Shown piece by piece: positions 11,344 to 24,190 of a stretch of DNA of 64,000 bases. A model generated the notes under the pieces. It saw only the letters and a program-made list of their open reading frames with translations. It had not been told where the DNA came from and searched no databases. Every line of letters starts with the position of its first letter. Position 1 is the first letter of the stretch. The position numbers and the translations under genes are program-made. The DNA comes from Dillenia suffruticosa (lineage: Eukaryota; Streptophyta; Magnoliopsida; Dilleniales; Dilleniaceae), in assembly GCA_033439265.1 (NCBI GenBank), contig JAVTVX010000029.1, forward strand, positions 193,501 to 257,500, in the 5' to 3' direction.

Positions 11344-14300
11344 GAGTGAGTAATACTCCATCTTTAGTTAATTTTTTAATACGCCAGGGTTACCTTTCCT
11401 ATCCCCTCTTTTTTATGTCATTTAAAATTCCATTTCCCCTTAAATAGAGAGAAAAAATTTGGTATCTTGGAGGTATCAACATGTCATTACCTCTACTGGT
11501 TTTCTTCCACAACTGATTACATTTTGCAATTACCACCAGATAACTACATATACATAAATGATTCCCCCTTTGAGAAAATGCTTAGAAGTAAAAAATGAAA
11601 GTGATATATGCTCGACATGGGCATCAGAGATGATTTTTTGAACATATTGGCCTCGATATACAAGTTGCTTCTCCTCGCATTCACACATATAACATGTTCA
11701 TGTTCAAGGCAATTTTCTTCCGCTTTCAGCCAAATTAAAGAAATTGACAATCTAATTCTAATCTATTTGCTTACCAACTGCCAGGAGAGGTTCGTTTTAA
11801 TAATCAGAAGAAGTATATATTATATGAGTGAAATGAATGAAGGAACTAACCATCAACTCTACATGCAATCCCAAAAAAAAAAAAAAAAAATAGTTGAGTA
11901 AACTCCAAATGTCCGGTCCAAGACAGGGTTGGACTTCATCACATTCACAGCTCCAATGGGAGTCATGATGCCCCTTAACCCATCTAGGTTCCCACGCAAT
12001 CAACATATCTCAATCATTACGTGGCGACGAATTGTTGCAGAGTGAATGCTTTAATTAGGATATAAACATCCAAACATGCTTGCATCTCTCCTAAAAGATG
12101 TCCCAAATAGAAAAGCTAGAAGGTATGAGTGTTTACTCTTTATAAGTTGTTAGATTAGGCAATAATGAAAGGAAACCAAGTGGAGGGGAAAATAGAATTT
12201 GAATTTTCATTTATATTCAATATTGAATGAATACACAAAAAAATTTGGCATTTGACACTTGGCACGTAGATGTGGATTAAGAGAAAGAATTTTCTTTTTC
12301 TTTTTCTTTTTTTTTTTTTGTTGATATTTTTCATTTTCTGTTAAAGGACATGCACATTAATTAACACTTTCAGGGTTTTGCAAAAGACAATTTTGTTTAA
12401 ATATGGTCAAACAGTTGACGGGAGTTAATTGTGTAGGAATAGGCACATCTATTCTAATTGACCCCAGAAAATATTCTTACGGGGATAGTCGAGTGATAAA
12501 AAACTCGTTCCAACCTTCAGGAGCATTTTTTTTTTTTTTTTGTTGGGGATTTTTGTAGCACCTAAAAAAAAAACAGTAGAAAAGATGTCTCTTAATTTAG
12601 GATAAAAGGAGATGTGGATTTAATATTACAAACAGGCCTTCAGTTTTTTCTCTCCTTCTCCTACATCTTTCTCCTTCGTTCACGAATTTTCCTATAAAAC
12701 ACTTTCTTAAATTTACAAACTCTGAATTTTATTAATTTTGTTATATTTTTGGGACATTTGCTATAAAATCACTATCAGACTTGGACTTGTTATGTATGAT
12801 AAAATATCATCTTAATTAAAATATAACCTTAATAAGTTTTTTTATTAGCTAAATCTTGTATGATTAATAATAATATGGGATACATACAAATGATTGAATT
12901 GGTGCTTTCCCCCATTATTTAAAAACAAAACGGCATTGGTTCCATCATTAGAAATAAAAAGGACAGATCATGAAGGCAATAATTAGGACAAGTTTCCTCC
13001 TCCAATCCTTTTTGTCTTTAGATACTGCCCGCCCAGCTGCCCTGCCCTACCATGCCATGCCATGGAAGTTTATTTGAAATTCAAGTGTACAAAAAAGACC
13101 ATCAATTCCATTGTGATTAGATGAACCTTTTCTTCAAGTGAGAGAGAGGGTGGTTGAGCTCATGCTCATGCACAAAACCATTAACATACATCTCCCCTTC
13201 TCTTCTCCAACTATCTAAAATCCAACAATTAATAAACAAAACGAGGGGTACGTCCAAGTCAAAAATCTGAAAGGGTGGGTAGCAACAATGGATGATGCAT
13301 ATTAGTGGATTAATCATTAATGAATGAAAAAAAAAAAAAAAAAAAAAAGTTCAAGAAGCTCCTTTCTCATCTCTTGTTTCTTTTTTCATGCCCTGCGGAC
13401 TTGAGTGAACCTCTAAGATAATGGTAAACCATATAATAATTAAAAATATTTGTTTGGCAAATTTTATTTTTAAATAAATAGTTTTATAAAATTTAAGGAA
13501 TCAGAGCAAAAAATTCAGAATTTGAATTATATCACCTCTTTTAATTTAAATAATATTAAAGATAAAAATCTTACACTCGAATTATACAAATCTCATCTTC
13601 ACTCACTTAAAAATTCTAATTCTACATGACTAGATTGGTATTACTCAATTTGTGAAAGAAGTTTAAATTTTTAAAGTCGACGACAACTTTAAGATTTAAG
13701 ATATAGCTGTAGTGGCATGGTATAAGAAGCACTCCAAATGAATTTCTGTGAAAACATGAGAACGTGTGGTGGAGGGGAACTTGGGGGTTAGGAGAGAGGT
13801 GATTGTTTTAAAGGGGGTCTTCAACAATTAGTAGGTCATGTTTCCTTCTCCAATTATATTTATAAGATTCTCCTTTAGTTTGTTTAATGTTTGAGTTTGT
13901 TTGTCCCCTTGAAAAGGTCGAAGAAGGAAGGGGTTGGTGTTTAATGAAGAAGAGTATCATTTGCTCAACTCCCCCCCCCCCCCCAACCCATGTGCATCCA
14001 ATTTGAACCAATAATTCAACGATAAGCTCCACAGTCTTCCTCCTTTTGTTTTTCTATTCCCCCCCCCCCCTTTTTCTATATATCAAAATGATAGCTTTCT
14101 TTTTCAAATCTTCTCATCTTTATTCTTATATCATACCCCAAAAAGACTCTCTTTCTCTCTTTTCATTCACACTTACTCGTATTGTTTAAAATTTACATGG
14201 TTAAGTAATATATTATATTCAAAATAATTATAGATAAATGTGTTAGTTATTTATTATAGAAAATGTATTGCGCTTCTTTGATTATGAAGAGTAGCATCCT

Positions 14301-14833
14301 ATTCTCATTCAAATTGTGTTTTTATTTGAATCAAATGATTACAAAATATGGAGTAATCACTATCAATACTTTGTGCCGTTTGAATCATAATTATTATTTT
14401 TAAGATAATTTTGTAATTATTATCCCAACAAAATATATTAAAAAAAAAAGGATTTCTTTTATAACTCAAACACTGACCATGTAATTTTCTTTTTGAATTA
14501 AACCGCTCATATTAGTGACTTACAAGATTTTATTATTTTGAAAAAGAAGGCCGCGGCATTAGTGTTGGGTGGTGGCATGCATGTGAGAGAAACACATTGG
14601 GAGCCCTTTTCTTCTAGAGAAAATCAATCGGTAGGCACCACACTACATCTTGTTTATGAGCCCAAAAATCCGAATGGAACCAAGTGGGCGTTTGACCAAA
14701 TGTCCCACCCCCGCCACCGCCCCCGCTATATAGGGACCCTTGTCCGTGCTCTACTAAAAATAGCTTCACTCCTTTCATTTATCAACTATCAACAACTATA
14801 AATTGAAGGGGACTTCCAAATAATAATAATAAC

Positions 14834-14888
<55 letters not shown>

Positions 14889-16179
14889 TCAATCAGGGCT
14901 ACCGGCTTGTTGGCCAGGTCCACGATTCGTACATACGTTTCGTAGCTTATTGAGAAATTTGGTGTGACTAATAACCCTGTGCCGCCATGGAGTTAGGACC
15001 AGCTTATGTAAGGATGCATTCACTTACGTGAAACATAAATTTGCTTTTATTGGACATTACACTAACCGAGAATACTGTGAACGAAAATTAAAGTTTGGAT
15101 TTTATCAAAAGGAACAAAAACATCCCCAAATTGTGGAATGTCTCGTGTTTATCATCCAAAAATTAGGACAAACTTACTCAAGAGAAAGGGGCTAAGCTAA
15201 GGATCTTTGGTTTGCTTGTGGCCAAGAGAGGGGGAATAGGTCAAAAAACCTACTAAAGAAAGGCATTTTTGAATGAAGGAAAGATGAGACTTAACCATTA
15301 AATTGTACTTTTTTCTTTTCACTAACTATATTACACCAGTCCCTTCCCACGGGCATAGCACCAACTTGGGATGGCAGAGGACGAGTAGAAAGTGCCATTG
15401 GGATTTGGATTAATGAATCCCTATATGTATATGTAATTAGCAAAACAGGTTTCACACTTCGCACACCCTGTTCATTTTTTTGGGGGGTGGGGGGGTGGGG
15501 AGGATTTACTAAGGGCATTGCCCTCGTCAATGCCTAGATACTTGTGCCAATTTTAGGTAACTTGGATTTGTCTAGGTGCGTATTAGTCAAATGATTCTCT
15601 ATCTCTCTATTGGAACTTACATTGTGTGCTTGGGTTCCTGCATATTCATATATTGTAATCTACAATTATATAATGCTATTAGGAAGGAAGAGAGTTGACC
15701 ACCCCTCGAGGTATATGTATCATGGAACTAGCAAGTGATGTGTCACTAATAATAAAATAGGATTCAAAGAAATATCCTCCCTCCTAATTGATTTTTTGTG
15801 TCACAATTTATCTGTAGATTTTTGCTCTTCTTTTACCTTAATATGACATGAAAATTTCTTTTCTTTTTTTTTTTTTTTGCAATTTGAGATGGTTTATGTA
15901 GAATAAAGTATTGGTCAGTCAAATTATTGTATGTATCCGCAATTAATAATTATGTTTTTAAATGATTTCTAGTAGTACATAGAAAGAAATAATATTTTTG
16001 CTTTAAAATTAATTTTTAAGGTGGATTTGTGTTACAGATTGAGTTAATTGACATAAAATTTAACACAACAAGATGTCAAAATGCGTGGTAATAACTTCAA
16101 AGACTATGATAAAGAAAGAGAGTGGACCAACATTTGTTGGCGTAGTTGATCAAAGGAGCCGCGTCCCATCTCCATGCTC
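11344..16179. other. Intergenic DNA upstream of the ERF gene
   Basis: No supported gene. The part nearest 11344 should hold the ERF promoter. Poly(A)/poly(T) runs lie near 11873, 12302, 12528 and 13327, and C-runs at 13971-13984 and 14060-14070. A TATA-like gctatatagggaccc near 14724 precedes no recognisable coding frame. The remainder is AT-rich. Confidence 0.5.
14821..14886. repeat. (TAA)n microsatellite
   Basis: About 20 TAA units with one interruption (aacaat) near the start. Confidence 0.95.
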
Positions 16180-16334
16180 AAATTCGACTTGACAAGAGAA
16201 CAAGAAAAAAATTAATGTTGAGAAACCTGTTTCTGCGAAACAGACCCTATAGTGGTCATTCTAGATTTAGTCGGGATGAAATCTCGAATACTGGATCATG
16301 AACGAGGTAAGGTACAAAAAAAAAAAAGAAAAAA
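16180..16334 (+). repeat. SINE family copy, 5'-truncated
   Basis: The body contains cagaccctatagtggtc, gtcgggatgaaatctcg and aatactggatcatga, and ends in a poly(A) tail near 16317. These blocks match the copy at 35.5 kb on the same strand and the inverse of the copies at 0.9, 34.5 and 41.0 kb. The tRNA-like head is not clear. Confidence 0.6.
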
Positions 16335-17289
16335 AAGAAAGTGGGTGGTAACGGAGGTTATCCCATTTTGTGATAGGTAGGATTGTGGTCTTCATGAAGT
16401 TGAGGAGTGTGAGAATTCCATGTTACTCGAGTCAAGTTTTCACAGATTTTGAACTTCAAAATTCAAAGACACAGTAGCATCCAACATATTCGTAGCTACC
16501 TAGAGCACTAGAAGGAGCAACATGAGGGAGAGGAGAGGGGAAGGGACTATATGCGATCCACTTACTCGGGTTTTGATTATTTACTTTCCTTTAAACCAAC
16601 TCCCATGTGCGGGCATATTTGGAGCTACCATTATATATTGTGTTAGTGGCATCATGTGTGTGTTTGTGGGAAGGGAGAGAGCAAAGCTACTAAAAGTCAC
16701 AAATCTAATCAGCACTTGTCCATTCCCAACATTGTCCTTCTAGATTCTCAATCTAAGCCTCTTCATTTTGTCTTTAATTTTGGGATTGTAATATATAATT
16801 ATATATGTTATGATGCTATTCTTAATCTATTCTAAGGCAGGCCGAGAAAGTCACCACACAACAATTTTTTTACCCCGCTCACCGCCGCCCGGTCCAGGCC
16901 TCATCAAAAGACGGGATGTTGAGCAAGACTTGTTCGACTGGGATAGGCTGACCCGAGTGCTTGTTAAATATTTTTGTAAACCTTTTGGTTTGGGTCGCGT
17001 TATCCTTTTTCATTCAAATAACAGAACCAGCAGAATTCAATTAATGTATTTAAAAAATTTAAACCTTATTCTAGAAAGGACTTGACATTACGCATGATTT
17101 GTCTATTTTAGCATTTATTTTGATATTAATACTCAAAAGGGACCATCATATATGAGCCGGCCCAATAAGTGGGAGAGCCACAGACTAAGACTAACCTTTC
17201 CTTTTCTTTTTTGTGCTAGCCTTTCCTTTTCTTAACACTCTTATCCCATACTAACTGACGATCAATTGGCCTAATATGATATACGCTAG

Positions 17290-17446
17290 ATCCCTTAACT
17301 AAAATTTCGAATTCGATTATGATTTAGATATGAAAAAGACTACATTGGAAGGGTGGGCCCCTTAAATGGGTCACTACAAATCCCGAACTGGATTAGTCGG
17401 AGTATAATGTTGATATCGGTTGGTATAGTACAAAAAACACTCATAT
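17290..17446 (+). repeat. Diverged SINE family copy
   Basis: The block cactacaaatcccgaactgg, then gattagtcggagtataatg and ggtatagtacaaaaaa follow the order of the SINE body and tail. The tail is short and the 5' limit is a guess. Confidence 0.45.
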
Positions 17447-17499
17447 CCTATGCCCGGAAGGATCAAAGTTACTGGAAAAGCCAAACGTACAATCGATCT

Positions 17500-17652
17500 A
17501 GATAAAAAGATATCTTTAAATCAAATTTTGAATTCAAAACTTAAAAATAGAAAAAACTATACCGGAAATCCATCCCCTAAATAGTGCCCCACAAACGTTC
17601 GAACTGAATTATTCGGTATATGATTTCAGACATCTGACCCAAAAAAAAAAAT
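17500..17652 (+). repeat. Diverged SINE family copy
   Basis: acaaacgttcgaactgaatt, attcggtatatgatttcag and a poly(A) run at 17641-17650 follow the SINE body order. It lies just downstream of the preceding copy, so the two may reflect preferred integration or a local duplication. Confidence 0.45.
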
Positions 17653-18138
17653 TGTTGGTGCATTAAAAATCAAAAGTCTCTGTTGTTTCTGAATAAAAAT
17701 AGATAGTGGATCGATCTTTTTTTTGTTTTCTTTTTAAACGCCCAGCTCAATCTCTGTGCTGGGTACTCTACTGACAAACTTCCTGCAATACTAGATTTAG
17801 ATTCGATTTTTTTTTTTATGGGCTTTCTTTGAGGGTTATTTGAGCGCTGCACTGTTGATCCAGTATTGAATTGAGTGGTGAAACAAACACAAAAAAAAAG
17901 GAAGCATGTGCATACAATTGCGTATCTATCCGGTTAATACAATTGAGAGAATTAACTTTGCAATGAGCATCATTTGTTATTTGCTACTAACACCCTTGTT
18001 TGTAATTGTATTAACATTTGAAGAAATTTCCTTCTTTTTTTCTCTTGGGGCCTCTGGCCCCAGATGGAATTACAGACCAAGGCTACTCTCCTGCCGCAGA
18101 CAAAAACAGGATTCCTCTCCGACGAAAGACAAACATTG

Positions 18139-21118
18139 TCAATTTGTATAGGCCAGAGCCATAACACGCACTTCTTGTTGAGGGAACGCGGCGGGAGTCC
18201 TCGTCCCAAATAAGACACCAGCAGGAGTGCTGTTGCTCCCAATCCCTTGCTGCTCCTGACTGTTCAAACACGAATTTGATGCCTTATTAATCATTTCGCA
18301 TACATTTTCACGTCCTCCCTCCACTGCATCCGAAACACAAGATGATGTACATGCAACGTCTCCTCCTACTGCTCTGCCTATATCATCATACTCCTCTGCC
18401 ATCACTTCCAGAAACTTCTTCAGTGCATCACGCATCCACTCATACCGGCATAGTTTGAAGGCCTCCTCTACCTTCACCTGTAAGGGCCAACACCACCAAT
18501 ATCAATCTGTTAGGGAAACTTGCTGCATAGCAGAAATAATCAATCACAAGAAACACAAGATTTAACGTGGTTCAGCAGCATGCCTACATCCACAATCATC
18601 AACCACTCATTCATTCATTCATAACAATCAACTACTACCACTCAAACCATCTACATCCTCACCATGGCTAGTGCCCATTCGTAACAATTATATAATTTGC
18701 AAAAAGCATGATGTTTTGAAACTACTGACCCACTTGCGCCCATGGCTTTGCTGCTCAGGCCACATCTCGAGCTCCAGAGTGACTTCCATAGCAAACATAT
18801 AGCCCCTACAACCTCCTTTTACTCCACTTCTATCTCTTTCTTCGCTGCTCTTGCTTCGGAATTCCCAAACTCCCAGCATTTTTTCCTAAACAAAAAACAA
18901 GAAGAGGGACAAATTAAGTCCAGCAAAGGCTGACCCTATCTGATGTAGTTGTTGGTATTTATGGATCACATCATATGCCTGACCTTGAAAAATGTTATTC
19001 CTTCATCAAAACTAAGGCGGAAAGCAATCCTAAATTAGATTGTAATAACTGCGTGCCCATGCTAAGTTGCTAAAGAACAAAACGCTATCAGACCCTAATG
19101 GAAGTTTTGCCTTTCCCTATTGTCATGGTTCAGGCTTCATCATTTGAATTAACTAGTTATTTAGGGGTGATTTAAGGAGTTTTCTATTCCAAAGTGAAAG
19201 CACTCCTAGATATCTGAATTATAAGTGAAATAAAGGGAAATCAGAATTCTTCAATGCCATTACAGACCACTTTTGGTTCGACGATGTTTATGTAACCTCT
19301 CCTATGAAGGTCACAGTAAGTGAGTCTGAGACAGTCGGTGGCCTTCCCAAATGCCCTCGCTAACAATATAGGTGAGCTTGTAAAGGAAGGAACAGTAGAA
19401 GAGGGGACCTACTTTAAGATTTCCTCTGATTCCTGCTTCTTCCAAGGCCTCACGACATGCAGCTTCTCTGACAGTCTCATCATCTTCCCATCCACCCTAA
19501 TGACATTAATCAAGTAATGGTTGAAGGATCAAATTCCTAAAAGCATATCTTCATTTGTACAAAGCCAACAAAAAAAGGAGAAAATTAATGAAAGCTCACA
19601 CCTTTGGGAAAACGAGGTCATCACGCTTTGGAGTAGATATCATGAGAATTCTTATTCTGTTCTCTAGACCACTCTCATCATCCTTGATAAGCTTATATGG
19701 GATACACCTTTATGAAATATCAATCCACGGAGTGAGATGCCGTGATCACTTACAGCTACCATAATGATTTTAAACAACTAATAACTGGAATTACAACATG
19801 GTTGGCTTTTTCTTTTTTCTTTTTCACTATAGCATTACATAGCATTAGGATGAACACTGTAATTAGGACCCTGATATATGGTATTAGAGCTAGCCATATG
19901 AGGCTTTTTAGTGCCCTACGATGTGGCCCAGCAATATCATCCATAACTTTTCATCTCAGGAACTTGACCCTCATTTCTCATATTAGTGCATACCCTTTAA
20001 ACAATAGTCACTTTGCTTTTTATCAGGTTATTTAGGTGAAAAATATGGGTATCCTAAAGTTGTCACTTGGGGTTCCCCACTCCATGGTTGAACCAAAATT
20101 TTTGAAGAGAAGGCTGTGGACAGGCACTACACGAAGACCAAGAAAAGGAGCTCCGGGCAACTATGAAGGAATCATTGTGAACATTTCTACCGCTAAATTT
20201 AAAAGACTGAAGCAAGTTAAACAACTCGTTTTATGAGGAATTTAGTCTTGTTGTCTTGCGATATTCCAAAGAAAGATCAATGGCTAATAATAGGCATCCA
20301 ATCCATGTGATTTTTTCACCAACACAGAGAAAATTAAAGAGGAGCATACATAATTAAGATCATCCATTAGACTCCCACTTGCCAACCAGCTTCAGCTCAA
20401 GCGATGTCTAAACAGCTATATTCTACGCAAGCAAGTGCCAGCTTCTTTACTAAGTTACATAGACAACACAAGAACAACGTCTAGGAATAGGCACAATGGG
20501 AACAAATTATGGGCGAGAAAGATGAGAAGGTTAAATTGGAAAAAAAAAAAAAAAAGCAAAAACAAAAACGGATGAAGTCAATGTGGGGTCGGGCCAATAT
20601 TGTTAAACATTTCAGCACAGCCTAAGCTAATTATAAAAATTATGCTTTATAATACTGTTTGTTACTAAGAGATAAAGAAGACGGAACAAATCGTTGGCCT
20701 CGCAAACAAAGAAGAAGAGAATTAAGGAAACCAAATGCCTTTGGGTCAACAAGGTACAAGGAAGGGCGGGGGTGTTTTGGTCCTCATCCCTGATCTCAAA
20801 TGTATACAGATAGAGATAGTTGCAGCGCGGATGCTAAATTTGAGAATTTATCTGTTTCAGATGTGATAAATGTGTGAAAAACATATATTTCTAATGTAGA
20901 AAGAAGCAAAAAAAAAAAAGGATTTTCTATCGAGTGTGAGTGTGACTGTGATGAATAAGAGTTGCAAAACAATGTAAATTGATCAAAACAACAAAATAGG
21001 AACTCGGAATTAGAGAGAGAGAGAGAGAGAGGGGGGGGGTTTATTACCCAGAGACAAGGCGGTAATGATTGTCATAACGCTGGCGATGTCGGCCAGTTCT
21101 TGCCAACACAGAGGACAT
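18139..21118 (-). CDS. Nudix hydrolase (NUDT12/13/4-like), five exons
   Basis: Exons on the minus strand are 21118-21048, 19707-19602, 19496-19413, 18885-18730 and 18477-18139, all with GT-AG introns and joined frame, giving 251 residues. Exon 1 encodes MSSVLARTGRHRQRYDN; exon 2 GCIPYKLIKDDE and STPKRDDLVFPK; exon 3 the Nudix box (GGWEDDETV, REALEEAGI), which matches G-x5-E-x7-RE-U-x-EE-x-G-U fully. Exon 4 holds LGVWEFRSKS and MEVTLELEMWPEQ; exon 5 starts VKVEEAFKLCRYEWM. Nudix enzymes hydrolyse nucleoside diphosphates linked to another group, with Mg2+ held by the box glutamates. Plant relatives of this type are reported to cleave diadenosine polyphosphates or inositol pyrophosphates. About 80 residues after EVMAEE are Ser/Gly/Ala-rich and longer than I expect for the family. 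Intron 1 is 1340 bp. Confidence 0.92.
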
Positions 21119-21772
21119 GGGTTGGGTTGTTTCTGAACGACTTTCTTACCAAAGTATTAAATGAAATGTTAGGATCTTCCGACAAGCGCACCAGTTCATT
21201 TCATCTCACGATCCTGTGCTGTGTGCATACGGAGAATATCTAAAAATAAATAAATAAATAAATATTTGAGAAATCTTAATAGGAAAGGGTATAAGCAAAT
21301 TCGGCTTTGGTTGGGGGCTCCTCCTCTCCAATCCAACGGCACAAAATAAATAAATATTTGAGAAATCTTAATAGGAAAGGGTATAAGCAAATTCGGCTTT
21401 GGTTGGGGGCTCCTCCTCTCCAATCCAACGGCACAATACTTGGTATTTGTCCCTCCCTCCCCCTATTTATAACAAACGCGCACACAAAGACACCCCTCCC
21501 AACTCCCTCCTCGCTTCATTTATTCGAGGCATTCTATAACCAAACCGACCCCACCCCAAAAAAAAAAAAAAATTATTTAAATTACCTCCTTGAGTAAATA
21601 AAATAAATACCAAGCATATTCAAACCATAGTTTATCTCTCATAACGATTCATCACTTATTAAATATTATGGGAAATCCTGCCTGCCCAACTCCCTCTTAA
21701 CTCTAGTGGCATTGGCAACAATATACCAAAGGCAGCTGGGTAGAGAAAAAGGAAGATTAGGATACATAAACT
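21119..21772. promoter_or_regulatory. Upstream region of the Nudix gene
   Basis: Presumed promoter and 5' untranslated region of the minus-strand Nudix gene. It is mostly taken up by the 92-bp duplication. No unambiguous TATA box was found; TTTATTTATTTA runs and a weak CTTATACCC occur on the minus strand. The sequence shows no plus-strand gene. Confidence 0.45.
21252..21435. repeat. 92-bp perfect tandem duplication
   Basis: Two apparently identical 92-bp units, at about 21252-21343 and 21344-21435, each running from aaataaataaatatttgag to caatccaacggcacaa. They lie 134-317 bp upstream of the Nudix start codon, so they may duplicate promoter or leader sequence. The identity implies a recent event or an assembly artefact. 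Confidence 0.9.
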
Positions 21773-22907
21773 CGCTACAAGAAAATAGGGTATCAAAAAT
21801 TAGCGACAAAAAAAATTTATCAATAATAGCGATGGATTAACGTCAGTAAAAATTACCGAGAGACTAACGATAGATTAGCGACGGAAATATTTTTGTCGAG
21901 AATCTATCGGTATAATGCTCTAGAAAAAAAATTATGTAAACCTATCAGCGAAAGAAATTAGTTACGGAAATATTTCTGTCGGTAATCCGTTAGTGTAATG
22001 GATTAGAGTAAAAAAAATTATATAAAATCTATCGGCGACGGATTAGTGATAGAAGTTTCCCGTCGCTGATATTTATTGTCTGCTATCAATAATGGATTAG
22101 CTATTAAATTTTTAACAATGGATCAACGATAGATTAGCGACGGATTTTTATTTTATTATTTTATTTAATTTATTTAATTTATTTTTTATTTAATTTATTT
22201 TATTAGATAAATCGAGAAAAATAATTTGTTATTCTACTTTAATTAATCAAATTTATGTTTTTGGTTTAAAAAAATTTTTATTTTTTTATTTAGCGCCAAT
22301 TTAATTAAATATTTAAACAGTTAGAAAAATTAAATGATAATATTCAACGAAAAAAATTACCTCAAGATATAAAAAAATGAATTGAGATGAGAGTGAGATA
22401 AGAAAAAAATTGTGAGAGTTAGATAAATAATAAAAAAAAATGAGAGAGAAATTATAATAAAAAAAGACATCACAAAAGAGATTGTGGTATAATAGTTGTA
22501 ACAACTCAAAAATCAGCACGATACTTAGATTCGAATCCGGGTGAAGGCAATTTTCTCAAAAAAAAAAAAAAGGATGGCATGCGGGGCGCACGCACGGGCT
22601 GGCACATAGGTGCGGGCAAGTGGGCCCTTGGGCGGGTGCCAAGAATCAACGACGAAAATTTTTTATCGCTGATAGTTTTACATAATGTCTGCTATCAACG
22701 ATAGATTAGTAATAGATTTTTTAGTGACGAAAAATTTTTGTCACTAATAGTTTAGCGACGATAGTATTCCGTCAGTAATATTTAGCGATGAGGTTTTCAA
22801 CGATAGATTTACCGACAGAATTTTCTGTCATTAATAATCTTTAGCGACAGAATTTTTACGATCAACGATGAATATTTCCATCATTGATACTTTGTTTTTT
22901 AGTAGTG
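21773..22907. mobile_element. Non-autonomous CACTA element 1
   Basis: The left terminus is CGCTACAAGAAAATAGGGTA and the inverted right terminus CACTACTAAAAAACAAAGTA, both followed by TCA. It is flanked by the 3-bp duplication act (21770-21772 and 22908-22910). Subterminal regions are full of variants of agcgacgga / aacgatagatta, as in En/Spm-type elements where transposase binds many short repeats. There is no transposase frame. The middle holds an AT-rich stretch, a tRNA-promoter-like segment (A-box 22484-22498, B-box 22527-22538), an A-run and a GC-rich patch. Confidence 0.85.
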
Positions 22908-23038
22908 ACTCTTATCTATTTTGAAAAAGAGAAACAACAACAATAAAAAAAAAAAATCTTAATATCAAATTTTAAGATCAACTGTTTATGAGCAATATAG
23001 AAAAAAAAAAGAAAAAAAAATATCCATTAAAACTTCTT

Positions 23039-23040
<2 letters not shown>

Positions 23041-23076
<36 letters not shown>
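23041..23076. repeat. (TAA)n microsatellite at the LINE 3' end
   Basis: About 11 TAA units. On the minus strand they directly follow the decayed LINE, so they may be its 3' tail (TTA)n rather than an independent repeat. Confidence 0.75.
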
Positions 23077-23772
23077 ATTAATTCAACTTATTTGAATTCT
23101 CTTACCTCATTTATTTCTATTTAAAGTTATTTTCTCCACCAAATCCTTATATATTTAAGGATAATTTGTATTCACGTTTTCAACCGTTTATTCAGAGATT
23201 TAACTAAATTTTATACATTTAAAATCACATTCGTCCTAACTAGTCTATTTTTAGATTTTTGTTGTACTTATTTAAACTATTTTAGGCGATATTTTTTTAT
23301 TTTATCCACAATTGAATTTATCCCCAACTTAATATATCTCTTCATTTTTAATCATATTTTTTCTAGTTTTACTATATATCCATTTGAATATTCTCATTTT
23401 AATTATAATAATTTTATATTTTTCTTGTTATTTAACGACCTAATATTCGGTACCATACAATAATATAGGTATTATTATGATTCTATAAAATCTCTCCTTC
23501 AATTGTAATAGTATTGTACAATCGTAAAAAATTCCAAATGCATTTTTTCATTTTATTCAATCCGTTTGGATCCTATAATTCACATTTATATATATATTGT
23601 CATCGTTTTGAATGATAGATTCAATATATCTAAAATGTTTACTCTTTGGTATATCATATTTCCTTAACTTAATCATTTCTCTATCATCATCATGATTGTC
23701 ACTAAACATACATCTCATATACTCAGTTTTTTATCGACTCAATTTAAAAATTTTGAATTCTAATATATCCGA
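23077..23772 (-). pseudogene. LINE reverse transcriptase, C-terminal part, decayed
   Basis: On the minus strand, around 23446-23463, the peptide reads LLYGTE within IPILLYGTEY. This matches the conserved block after the RT palm in plant L1-like elements (AMLYGTECW in intact copies). The surrounding antisense text keeps the expected order of family blocks, but many stops are present. At 23772 the similarity ends abruptly. The continuation appears at 31540-33330 in the same orientation. Confidence 0.7.
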
Positions 23773-24190
23773 TGAGGGTTAGGGTTTGGGGAAGGGGTTA
23801 ATTGGGGATTAGAGTTTGGAAAGGGGGCATCATGATCACTCGAAGAGGACAAGGAGGGAGGTCTGTGTTGGCCGGTGCATGGACTGGGGGGTGAGTTTGG
23901 ACGGGAGCGAGAAGTAAATGCTGAAGGTTTGCGGGAGGTGACGATGGAGAATCGTCGCTATCAGAGGAGAGAGAGATACGAGTGTGGGATGGACTTTTCA
24001 ACCCATGGGCCTGTATGGACGGAGGCCAGGGTGGCGGCGGCAGGGGTGTATTTGTTTCTTAGCCATCAGTGGCAGTATTGGAGCAGGAAGCATCCGAGGA
24101 AGATGAAATTGGGCGATGATGGTGACTTCGAAGGCGAAAGGGAGATGAGAACCCTAGAAAACAAAGTTCGAAAGGTTAGAACATAATAGT
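23773..24190. other. Unexplained GC-richer segment
   Basis: Starts gagggttagggtttgggg and is more GC-rich than its flanks. Open frames exist on both strands (23798-24001 minus, Ser/Pro-rich; 23875-24186 plus), but neither matches a family I know. It may be the outer 3' part of the Athila element or a captured host fragment. Confidence 0.35.

Noticed and set aside
14720..14800. Promoter of an unannotated gene (TATA-like gctatataggg)
   Set aside because: No coding frame, splice pattern or small-RNA precursor hairpin was recognised downstream; a chance TATA word cannot be excluded.
22484..22538. A genuine tRNA gene inside CACTA element 1 (and at 55445-55500 in element 2)
   Set aside because: A- and B-box words are present, but no cloverleaf with acceptor and anticodon stems can be drawn; treated as a SINE-like relic.
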